A DNA stretch of 64,000 bases. Origin: Colletes latitarsis (Eukaryota > Arthropoda > Insecta > Hymenoptera > Colletidae). Below, piece after piece: positions 28,401 to 36,850 of this stretch; the stretch's first letter is position 1, and each line of letters begins with the position of its first letter. A model generated the notes under the pieces. It did no database searches. It saw nothing but the letters and a program-made list of their open reading frames with translations, and was not told the DNA's origin. Made by a program: the position numbers and the translations under genes. The stretch lies in the NCBI RefSeq assembly GCF_051014445.1, contig NW_027488388.1:62001-126000 (forward strand), in the 5' to 3' direction.

Positions 28401-29300
28401 GGATCACGTAGAAATGTGGTACCACACTGAAACATTCAACTAGACCTGGTACTGATAAATATTTTTGAGGGTAACGCATGTTAGGTCTAGGTTAGGCCTG
28501 GGATTTTCCCTCATCAGAAACATACTTTCGCATTCTTCACATACTTGTTGAACAGATCCTGGGTATTTTTCTGGTTTGGATCACGTAGTGATGTGTTACC
28601 ACACTGAAACAGTCCATTAAACCTGGTTTCGATCAATATTTTAGAGGACAATGCAAGTTAGGTCTGGGATAGGTCTGGGATTTGCCCACATCAGGGTCAT
28701 ACTTTCGCATTTTTCACATACTTGTTGAACAGATCCTGGGTTTTTTCTGGTTTGGATCGCGCAGTAATGTGGTACCACACTGAAACAGCCCACTAAACCT
28801 GGTTTCGATCAATATTTTAGAGGATAACGAAAGTTATGTCTAGGTTAGGCCTGGGAATTGCCCTCATCAGACTCATGCTTTCGCATTTGTCACATACTTG
28901 TTGAACAGATCCAGGGTTTTTTCTGGTATAGATCACGTAGTAATGTGGTACCACACTGAAACATTCAGTTAAACCTGGTCTTGATAAATATTTTTGAGGA
29001 TAACGCATGTTAGGTCTGGGTTAGGTCTAGGATTTGCCCTCATCAGGCTCATACTTTCGCATATTTCTTATACTTCATGGATAGATCCTGGGCTATTTTC
29101 TGGTTTGGATCACATAGTAATGTGGTACCACACTGAAACAGTCGATTAAACCAGGTTTCGATCAATATTTTTAAGGATAACGCATGTTAGGTATAGGTTA
29201 GGCCTGGGATTTGCCCTCATCAGGGTCATACTTTCGCAGTTTTAACATACATGTTGACCAGATCGAGGGTTTTTTCTGCTTTGGATCACGTAGTAAAGTG
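22500..29300 (+). repeat. Heterogeneous stretch of the satellite array
   Basis: Monomers here keep the 176-bp frame but carry more private substitutions, and I did not find long near-identical copies at fixed offsets as in the flanking regions. It holds only satellite. It may be an older, less homogenised part of the array. This rests on reading by eye, not on an alignment. Confidence 0.5.
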
Positions 29301-29886
29301 GTACCACACTGAAACAGTCCATTAAACCTGGTATCGGTCAATATTTAAGAGGATAACGCATGTTAGGTCTAGGTTAGGCCTGGGATATTCACTCATCAGA
29401 CTCATACTTTCGCATTCTTCAAATACTTGTTGAACGGATCTTGGGTTTTTTCTGGTTTGGATCACGTAGTAATGTGGTACCACACTGAAACAGTCGATTA
29501 AACCTGGTTTCGATCAATATTTTAGAGGATAACGCAAGTTAGGTCTGGGATAGGTCAGGGTTCGCCCTCACCAGGCTCATACTATCGCGTTTTTCACATA
29601 CTTGTTGAACAAATCCTGGGTTTTTTCTTGTTTGGATCACGTAGTAATGTGGTACCACACTGAAACAGTCGATTTAACCTGGTTTCGATCAATATTTTAG
29701 AGGATAACGCATGTAAGGTCTAGGTTAGGCCTGGGATTTTCACTCATCAGACTCATACTTTCGCATTCTTCACATACTTGTTGAACGGATCCTGCGTTTT
29801 TTCTGGTTTGGATCACGTAGTAATGTGGGACCACACTGAAACAGTCAACTAAACCTGGTTTCGAACAATATATTAGAGAATAATTC

Positions 29887-30818
29887 ATGTTAGGTCTAGG
29901 TTAGGTCTGGGATTTGCTCTCATCAGGCTCATTCTTTCGCATATTTCTCATACTTGATGGCTAGATCCTGGGCTTTTTCTGGATTGCATCACGTAGTAAT
30001 GAAGTAAAACACTGAAACACTCAATTAAACCTGGTTTCGATCAATATTATTGAGGATAACGCATGTTAGGTCTAGGTTAGGCCTGGGATTTTCACTCATC
30101 AGACTCATACTTTCGCGTTTTTCACATACTTGTTGAACAGATCCTGGGTTTTTTCTGGTTTGTATCACATAGTAGTGTGGTACCACACTGAAACAGTCCA
30201 TTAAACCTGGTTTGGAACAATATTTTAGAGGATAACGCATGTTAGGCCTAGGTTAGGTCTGGGATTTTCACTCATCAGACTCATACTTACGCATACTTCA
30301 CATACTTGATAAACAGATCCTGGGTTTGTTTCTGGTTTGGATCACGTAGTAAAGGGGAACCACACTAAAACGGTCAATTAAACCTGTTTTCGATCAATAT
30401 TTTAGAGGATAACGCATGTTAGGTCTAGGTTAGGTCTGGGATTTGCTCTCATCAGGCTCATTCTTTCGCATATTTCTCATACTTGATGGCTAGATCCTGG
30501 GCTTTTTCTGGATTGCATCACGTAGTAATGAAGTAAAACACTGAAACACTCAATTAAACCTGGTTTCGATCAATATTATTGAGGATAACGCATGTTAGGT
30601 CTAGGTTAGGCCTGGGATTTTCACTCATCAGACTCATACTTTCGCGTTTTTCACATACTTGTTGAACAGATCCTGGGTTTTTTCTGGTTTGTATCACATA
30701 GTAGTGTGGTACCACACTGAAACAGTCCATTAAACCTGGTTTGGAACAATATTTTAGAGGATAACGCATGTTAGGCCTAGGTTAGGTCTGGGATTTTCAC
30801 TCATCAGACTCATACTTT
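29887..30818 (+). repeat. 529-bp (3-monomer) tandem duplication
   Basis: 29887-30289 is repeated identically at 30416-30818 (offset 529 bp), including the unusual GAAGTAAAACACTG monomer and the GATCAATATTATTGAGG junction. The intervening 30290-30415 carries the rare AAAGGGGAACCACAC variant, which otherwise appears near 26300. This suggests that sequence from that block was spliced in during exchange. Confidence 0.85.
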
Positions 30819-31044
30819 CGCATTCATCACATACTTGTTGAACGGATCCTGGGTTTTTGCTGGTTTGGATCACGTAGTAATGTGGTACCACACTGAAACA
30901 TTCCATTAAACCAGGTCTTGATAAATATTTTAGAGGATAACGCATGTTAGGTTTGGGTTAGGTCTAGGATTTGCCCTCATCAGGCTCATACTTTCGCATA
31001 TTTCTCATACTTCATGGCTGGATCCTGGGCTATTTCTGGATTGG

Positions 31045-31065
31045 TTCACGTAGTAATGAAACAGT
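31045..31065 (+). repeat. Satellite monomer lacking the GTGGTACCAC dyad
   Basis: At about 31051 the monomer reads TAGTAATGAAACAGTC. Relative to its neighbours, 13 bp covering TGGTACCACACTG are missing. The spacing from this TAGTAAT to the next (31214) is 163 bp, that is 176 minus 13. It is a simple deletion. Confidence 0.85.
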
Positions 31066-31810
31066 CAATTAAACCTGGTTTTGATGAATATTTTAGAGAA
31101 TAATTCATGTTAGGTCTAGGTTAGGCCTGGGATTTGCTCTCATCAGGCTCATTCTTTCGCATATTTCTCATACTAGATGGCTAGATCCTGGGCTTTTTCT
31201 GGATTGCATCACGTAGTAATGAAGTACAACACTGAAACACTCAATTAAACCTGGTTTCGATCAATATTATTGAGGATAACGCATGTTAGGTCTAGGTTAG
31301 GTCTAGGATTTGCCCTCATCAGGCGCATACTTTCGCATATTTCTCATACTTCATGGCTGGATCCTGGGCTGCTTCTGGATTGGATCACGTAGTAATGTGG
31401 TACCACACTGAAGCAGTCAATTAAACCTTGTTTCGATCAATATTTTAGAGGATAACGCAAGTTAGGTCTGGGATAGGTCTGGGATTCGCCCTCATCAGGC
31501 TCATACTTTCGCGTTTTTCACATACTTGATGGGCAGATTCTGGGCTTTTTCTGGTTTGGATCACGTAGTAATGTGGTACCACACTGAAACATTCAATTAA
31601 ACCAGGTCTTGATAAATATTTTAGAGAATAACGTATGTTAGGTCTGGGTTAGGTCTAGGGTTTGCCCTCATCAGGCTCATACTTTCGCATATTTCTTATA
31701 CTTGATGGCTAGATCCTGGGCTATTTCTGGATTGGATCACGTAGTAATGTGGTACCACACTGAAACATTCAATTAAACCTGGTCTTGATAAATATTTTAG
31801 AGGATAACGC

Positions 31811-31844
31811 ATTAGGTTTGGGTTAGGTTTGGGTTAGGTCTAGG
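31811..31844 (+). repeat. Monomer with three TTAGG words at 11-bp spacing
   Basis: Three TTAGG words lie at 31812, 31823 and 31834, separated by TTTGGG. Neighbouring monomers have two. This is a local 11-bp duplication within the telomere-like box, accompanied by loss of the usual TG after GCA at the box start. Confidence 0.85.
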
Positions 31845-34107
31845 ATTTGCCCTCAGCAGGCTCATACTTTCGTATCTTTCTCATACTTCATGGCTAGATC
31901 CTGGGCTGTTTCTGGTTTGGATCACGTAGTAATGTGGTACCACACTGAAACAGTCGATTAAACCTGGTTTTGATCAATATTTTAGAGGATAACGCATAGC
32001 TAGGTTTGGGATAGGTCTGGGATTTGAGCTCGTCAGACTCATACTTTCGCACACTTCACATACTCGTTGAACAGATCCTGGGTTATTTTCTGGTTTGGAT
32101 CACACAGTAATGTGGTACCACACTGAAACAGTCGATTAAACATGGTTTCGATCAATATTTTAGAGAATAATTCATGTTAGGTCTAGGTTAGGTCTGGGAT
32201 TTGCTCTCATCAGGCTCGTTCTTTCGCATATTTCTCATACTTGATGGCTAGATCCTGGGCTTTTTCTGGATTGCATCACGTAGTAATGAAGTACAACACT
32301 GAAACAGTCAATTAAACCTGGTTTCCATCAATATCTTAGAGGACAACGCAAGTTAGGTCTGGAATAGGTCTGGGATTTGCCCTCATCAGGCTCATGCTTT
32401 CGTGTTTTTCACATACTTGTTGAACAGGTCCTGGGTTTTCTCTGGTTTGGATCACGTAGTAGTGTGGTACCACACTGAAACAGTTCATTAAACCTGGTTT
32501 CGATCAATATTTTAGAGAATAATTCATGTTAGGTCTAGGTTAGGTCTGGGATTTGCTCTCATCAGGCTCATTCTTTCGCATATTTCTCATACTTGATGGC
32601 TAGGTCCTGGGCTGTTCCTGGATTGTATGACGTAGTAATGTGGTACCACGCTGAAACAGCGAATTAAACCTGGTTTCGATCAATATTTTAGAGGATAACG
32701 CAAGTTAGGTCTAGGTTAGGCCTGGGATTTGCCCTCATCAGGGTCATACTTTCGCAGTTTTAACATACATGTTGACCTGATCGAGGGTTTTTTCTGCTTT
32801 GGATCACGTAGTAAAGTGGTACCACACTGAAACATTCAATTAAACCTAGTCTTGATAAATATTTTAGAGGATAGCGCATGTTAGGTTTGGGTTAGGTCTA
32901 GGACTTGCCCTCATCCGGCTCATACTTTCGCATATTTCTCATACTTCATGGCTAGATCCTGGGCTGTTTCTGGATTGTATCACGTAGTAATGTGGTACCA
33001 CACTGAAACAGTCGATTAAACCAGGTTTCGATCAATATTTTTGAGGATAACGCATGTTAGGTCTAGGTTAGGCCAGGGATTTTCACTCATCAGACTCATA
33101 CTTTCGCATTCTTCACATACTTGTAGAACGGATCCTGGGTTTTTTCCGGTTTGGATCACGTAGTAATGTGGGACCACACTGAAACAGTCAATTAAACCTG
33201 GTCTTGAAAAATATTTTAGAGGATAACGCATGTTAGGTCTGGATCAGGTCTAGAATTTGCCCTCATCATGCTCATACTTTCGCATCTTTCTCATACATCA
33301 TGGCTAGATCCTGGGCTATTTCTGGATTGTATCACGTAGTAATGTGGTACCACGCTGAAACAGTCGATTAAACCTGGTTCCGATCAATATTTTAGAGGAT
33401 AACGCACGTTAAGTCTGGGATTGGTCTGGGATTTGACCTCATCAGACTCATACTTTCGCACACTTCACATACTTGTTGAACAGATCCTGGGTTTTTTCTG
33501 GTTTGGATCCCGTAGTAGCGTGGTACCACACTGAAACAGTCCATTAAACCTGGTTTCGCTCAATATTTTAGAGGATAACGCATGTTAGGTCTAGGTCAGG
33601 CCTGGGATTTTCACTCATCTGACTCATACTTTCGCATTCTTCACATACTTGTTGAACGGATCCTGGGTTTTTTCTGGTTTGGATCACGTAGTAATGTGGT
33701 TCCACACTGAAACAATCAATTAAACCTGGTCTTGATAAATATTTTAGAGGATAACGCATGTTAGGTCTGGGATAGGTATGGGATTTGCCCTCATCAGACT
33801 CATACTTTCGCACACTTCACATACTCGTTGAACAGATCCTGGGTTATTTTCTGGTTTGGATCACATAATAATGTGGTACCACACTGAAACAGTCGATTAA
33901 ACCAGGTTTCGATCAATATTTTTGAGGACAACGCATGTTAGGTCTAGGTTAGGCCTGGGATTTTCACTCATCAGACTCATACTTTCGCATTCTTCACATA
34001 CTTGTTGAACTGATCCTGGGTTTTTTCTGGTTTGGATCACGTAGTAATGTGGTACCACACTGAAACAGACGATTAAACCTGGTTTCGATCAATATCTTAG
34101 AGGATAA

Positions 34108-34351
34108 CGAAAGTTAAGTCTGGGATTGGTCTGGGATTTGACCTCATCAGGCTCATACTTTCGCGTTTTTCACATACTTGTTGAACAGATCCTGGGTTTT
34201 TTCTGGTTTGGATCCCGTAGTAGTGTGGTACCACACTGAAACAGTCCATCAAACCTGGTTTCGCTCAATATTTTAGAGGATAACGCATGTTAGGTCTAGG
34301 TTAGGTCTGGGATTTGCTCTCATTAGGCTCATTCTTTCGCATATTTCTCAT
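34108..34351 (+). repeat. Left flank of insertion, paralogous to the empty-site copy
   Basis: This is identical by eye to 57312-57555 (offset 23204 bp), sharing the rare variants AACGAAAGTTAAG, CCATCAAACC and CTCATTAGGCTC. Further left the match continues with more differences. Confidence 0.88.
34347..34351 (+). repeat. Target-site duplication, left copy (CTCAT)
   Basis: CTCAT abuts the TGTTAG terminus of the retrotransposon. The same 5 bases follow the other terminus at 43810-43814. Five bases is usual for BEL/Pao integrases. The unoccupied paralogous site at 57551 has CTCAT only once, which confirms the duplication. Confidence 0.95.
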
Positions 34352-34437
34352 TGTTAGAAACTAAGGGTTCTAACCGGGGTCCGGACGAGGGAAATACTAG
34401 GGAAAGTGATTGATAAGTTTTGATTTTGTAATTTTCG

Positions 34438-34456
34438 CTTGTCGCTTCGCGACAAG
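34438..34456. other. Stem-loop in 3' LTR, loop TTC
   Basis: The arms CTTGTCGC and GCGACAAG form an 8-bp perfect stem around the loop TTC (34446-34448). The 5' LTR copy at 42361-42379 has the same arms with loop GAA, the reverse complement. It lies just beyond (in the element's sense) an AATAAA word at 34460-34465. Confidence 0.9.
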
Positions 34457-34750
34457 CCGTTTATTTAATTTTAACAAAAAAAGAAATGAAAAAAATAAAA
34501 AATATAAATTACAAAAAGAGAATTAATTTTTAATCCAGCCAGGGGTGTGGCTTCACCGGCGTTGCCCCGGTTGGGATGGACCTTGGTTGCTGTAACAAAG
34601 GTTTGTTCAGATTAAATACGTGCGTACACGTATCGTAAACACGCTCGTCAGCTGCTCGCCTCGCTCTCCTAGCGACCAGCGGTGCGCAGGGAGGGGGGAA
34701 TCAGCTGTCGTTTAACGTGAATCAGTGGACTGTAAATTTGTACTTGTACG

Positions 34751-34777
34751 CTGATAATTATTTATTGAAATTATCAG
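34751..34777 (-). terminator. Hairpin with AATAAA in its loop, candidate poly(A) signal
   Basis: The arms CTGATAATT (34751-34759) and AATTATCAG (34769-34777) form a 9-bp perfect stem with a 9-base loop. On the minus strand the loop reads TCAATAAAT and so exposes a canonical AATAAA. It lies in the 3' LTR in the sense of transcription. A second AATAAA is at 34460-34465 (minus) and could be the one used. The identical hairpin is at 42674-42700 in the 5' LTR. The role in 3'-end formation is inferred from position and motif only. Confidence 0.5.
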
Positions 34778-35888
34778 CGATACTTTTGCCCTGAACAGAA
34801 GAGAATTCACTCGTATCTGTCGGGGGCGACTTGGCCACGGACGGGTCACCAAATGGAGGTCGTAAAGCTCCAAATGGGTGGATCCCGTGAGCACGCTCTC
34901 CGTGCGGGTGACGTAGGAACGTCGTGCGAGGAGATTTCCTGCGACACTGTAAAATTACTGCACGGCGACCGTTTCTACCGGGGACCGTGACAGTAAAGTG
35001 TCCTTTGCAAAAATCCCTCGCGGGTCCAACCGCACTATAAAGCCTACCCGGCGACCGTGTTGCACGGGGACCGTATTTGGTAGGCGGCGTGACGGAAGGT
35101 GAGGCGACCTTGAACCCGAACTCCTCCGTAGGGTGTACGGTCGACTCGTACACCGACGGGTTTTTGGAGACGGTTTTTTGGCGACCTTTGCACGAAGAGC
35201 ACTCCACGAGGCGGTACCGATTCAACGGTATGACCTTTGGGAGGCTCCAAAGCCGTATAGCTTTAAAGGGATTCTGGGTGGGTGCACCCTGAGTCCCTTA
35301 CGTCGCGGTCGCGGCAACGACTGCAACGTACAATCCTTCCTAGCGAAGGCGGTCGCGCCACGCGCAGCGTGTATGACGACCTCCCTTTTCTCGCAGGTGG
35401 ATTGTTCTAGGAAACTCTAACCGCAGCAACGGAGAGAATTCTTTGTTAAACAAGTCCAAATGTTATATGCGAGTCCGTACTTGAGGAGCGAGATCTTCTG
35501 GGATCCGCTCCCGTTGGCAGTCGGCTCGTGAATAATTACGAATATCGTCGCGGATCGACAGACGAAGACTCGGTCGCACCTTGTCGTCGCGACGCGGCGC
35601 TGCCGAATTCAGCTGTCGATCTCTTTTCAATATATCATACGGTTCTCTCTCTCGACGCTGACGTCACGATACCGTTTAAACCGGTGTGAAGCGAATCTTC
35701 GCGTGAGGTCGGCGTACAAAAACACGTAAACGGCCGCGGTTTTAAATCGTCCGAACGTTCAACGAACCTGACGAACGCTTAACCTTCCGCAGTGTCACGT
35801 ACACAAACGGATACGGGAATCGCAGCCGAGAATTTAATATTTTCAGACTAACGCGATTTTAAATAATTTTTTAACATATTTAAACATA

Positions 35889-35899
35889 CCGCCCCCCTT
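35889..35899 (-). other. Polypurine tract
   Basis: The minus strand reads AAGGGGGGCGG, followed by TA and then the 3' LTR starting TGTTTAAA. This is the expected site of plus-strand priming during reverse transcription. The only break in the purine run is one C. Overlapping its upstream edge is a small inverted repeat, TTGCAC/GTGCAA (35898-35914). Confidence 0.85.
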
Positions 35900-36004
35900 G
35901 CACGAATTGTGCAATACCCGGAGAACGCGGTAGTCCCGTACGGTCACTTTTTTACGCGGAGAGAGAGAACTCGCGCACTTTTAATTGTAAAAAATCAAAA
36001 GTAC

Positions 36005-36616
36005 TTACAATTGACCAGCTGCAGCTTGATGTATGTAGCGCATGGAGGTCATGAGCATTTGGTCGGCCATGGCCTTTGCCATGGCGATCTGACCGTACGG
36101 CTGCCAGGCCCTTTTTTTCCGCTTGGCCTGCGGGCCTGTAGGAGCTGGTGGCTGCAGGCCGCTACTGGACGGTCCAGGATTGGCCGGGGTTTTGTTCGCC
36201 GGCTTCTTCCGCTTTCTTTTCGGCCGCGGAGCCTGTCCAGCGGGGGCGGCCACCGTCGATGTTGGCGCGGGCGTTGCAGCTGGCGGTGTTTCCGCGGCCT
36301 TGTCGGCCCTCCAATTACAGGACCGGAGGTTGCCCTCTGGTCCCCATCGAAGGATATATTGCCCTCCGGGCACCCGGCAGTGGTATTTCCGCGCCGTTGT
36401 TAAAATCCTGGCCGGGATTCGAAAGGATTCCCGGCCGAAGCAAAGGGTGACGTCCGGTTCACTTGGGGTTTCCGCGGTGGAACCCCCAGGGTCCGACGTC
36501 CCGAGGCTGGACGTTTCCCCGAGTTTCAATATCCGCCCGAACCTTTCGTCGATCTCGGGGTCGCCCGAGATCGAAATCTCTTCCACTCGACTCGTTTCGG
36601 AACTTGTGTCGCTCAT
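36005..36616 (-). CDS. 3' reading frame of unknown function in the retrotransposon
   Basis: This 203-codon frame is in the same sense as gag-pol, 234 bp beyond its stop and 118 bp before the 3' LTR. I do not recognise the protein. Residues 1-55 are acidic and Ser/Thr-rich. Residues about 56-102 form a compact region (VTLCFGRESFRIPAR, then RWGPEGNLRSCNW) with Cys at 59, 80 and 100. Residues about 105-165 are Pro/Ala-rich. Two basic clusters, PKRKRKKP (132-139) and KRKKR (165-169), resemble nuclear-localisation or nucleic-acid-binding sequences. A Met/Ala-rich helix-like tail (about 176-203) follows. No signal peptide or membrane span is visible, which argues against an envelope protein of the kind some BEL/Pao elements carry. 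The intact frame in a young element and the ATG right at its start suggest it is expressed, perhaps from a spliced or separately initiated RNA, but this is inference. It could also be a captured host fragment. A 193-codon antisense frame across it is a shadow. Confidence 0.6.
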   Translation of the reverse strand: MSDTSSETSRVEEISISGDPEIDERFGRILKLGETSSLGTSDPGGSTAETPSEPDVTLCFGRESFRIPARILTTARKYHCRVPGGQYILRWGPEGNLRSCNWRADKAAETPPAATPAPTSTVAAPAGQAPRPKRKRKKPANKTPANPGPSSSGLQPPAPTGPQAKRKKRAWQPYGQIAMAKAMADQMLMTSMRYIHQAAAGQL

Positions 36617-36768
36617 CGTCGTTTTGGAACTGAGCGGTTTTCGATTCCGCGAATTCCGTTACGATTCGGGGGCGCTCGGATTACTCGTTACGCCCTACCA
36701 ATAATCCAACTCAGATTGGTGGATTCGTAACCCCCACTAATCCGTTTGAACTTTTAGTGACAACGGTC

Positions 36769-36816
36769 AGGTGAGAATCAACACCGTTTATTTCTAGAAA
36801 CGGTCGTTTCTCACCT
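36769..36816. other. Bipartite hairpin between gag-pol and the 3' reading frame
   Basis: The outer arms AGGTGAGAA (36769-36777) and TTCTCACCT (36808-36816) pair over 9 bp. The inner arms CCGTTT (36784-36789) and AAACGG (36798-36803) pair over 6 bp. The rest of the spacer (36617-36850) has no frame of note. The hairpin could shape expression of the downstream frame or RNA stability. The role is unknown. Confidence 0.75.
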
Positions 36817-36850
36817 TTCGATCACTATCGGCCGTTGGATGTTATGGTTT

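Larger units (their letters stand above)
1..34351 (+). repeat. Satellite DNA array, about 176-bp monomer, left part
   Basis: This is a head-to-tail tandem array. The core GTGGTACCAC recurs at 58, 235, 411, 587, 763, 939 and 1116, giving spacings of 176-177 bp, and the pattern continues to the retrotransposon. Each monomer has, in order: a box with two TTAGG words, a CTCATCAG...CATACTTTCGCA box, a variable box of about 30 bp, a GGATCACGTAGTAATG box running into the palindrome TGTGGTACCACA, and an ATTAAACCTGG...GAGGATAACGCATG box. Variable-box subtypes include CTTCATGGCTAGATCC (about 356), ACATGTTGACCTGATCG (about 538), CTTGTTGAACAGATCC (about 890) and CACTTCACATACTCG (about 1056). Short open frames of 60-115 codons recur on the minus strand. 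They are by-products of the repeat (176 is not a multiple of 3) and are not annotated as genes. About 195 monomers are present. The function is unknown. The array type fits centromeric, pericentromeric or subtelomeric heterochromatin. Confidence 0.97.
34352..35886 (-). repeat. 3' LTR of the BEL/Pao element
   Basis: The LTR is 1535 bp, starting TGTTAG and ending AAACA on the plus strand. It aligns without gaps to 42275-43809 at a 7923-bp offset. Differences seen are C/A at 34361, G/T at 34422, TTC/GAA at 34446-34448, G/A at 34917 and C/G at 35171. It contains an A-rich tract (about 34474-34540), a GC-rich middle, an AATAAA-bearing hairpin and a CRE-like promoter region. In the element's sense the polypurine tract lies directly upstream of it. 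Confidence 0.97.

Noticed and set aside
1..34351. Recurring minus-strand open frames of 60-115 codons (MRYPLKYLSRPGL-type) as a gene family
   Set aside because: They repeat with the 176-bp monomer, which shifts frame at each unit. They start and stop wherever monomer variants allow, and their similarity comes from the satellite itself. The same applies to 43810-64000.
34758..35225. 155-codon minus-strand frame inside the LTR (also 42681-43148)
   Set aside because: It lies wholly in the GC-rich LTR, shows no recognisable domain, and is present in both LTRs as a copy. GC-rich sequence with few stops explains it, though a short LTR-encoded peptide cannot be excluded.
36005..36616. Envelope gene
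   Set aside because: The frame has no signal peptide, transmembrane segment or Cys pattern typical of a surface glycoprotein. It is Pro/Ala-rich and strongly basic.
36123..36704. 193-codon plus-strand frame across the 3' accessory frame
   Set aside because: It is antisense to the same-sense frame at 36005-36616, compositionally a mirror of its Pro/Ala/Lys-rich codons, and has no independent features.
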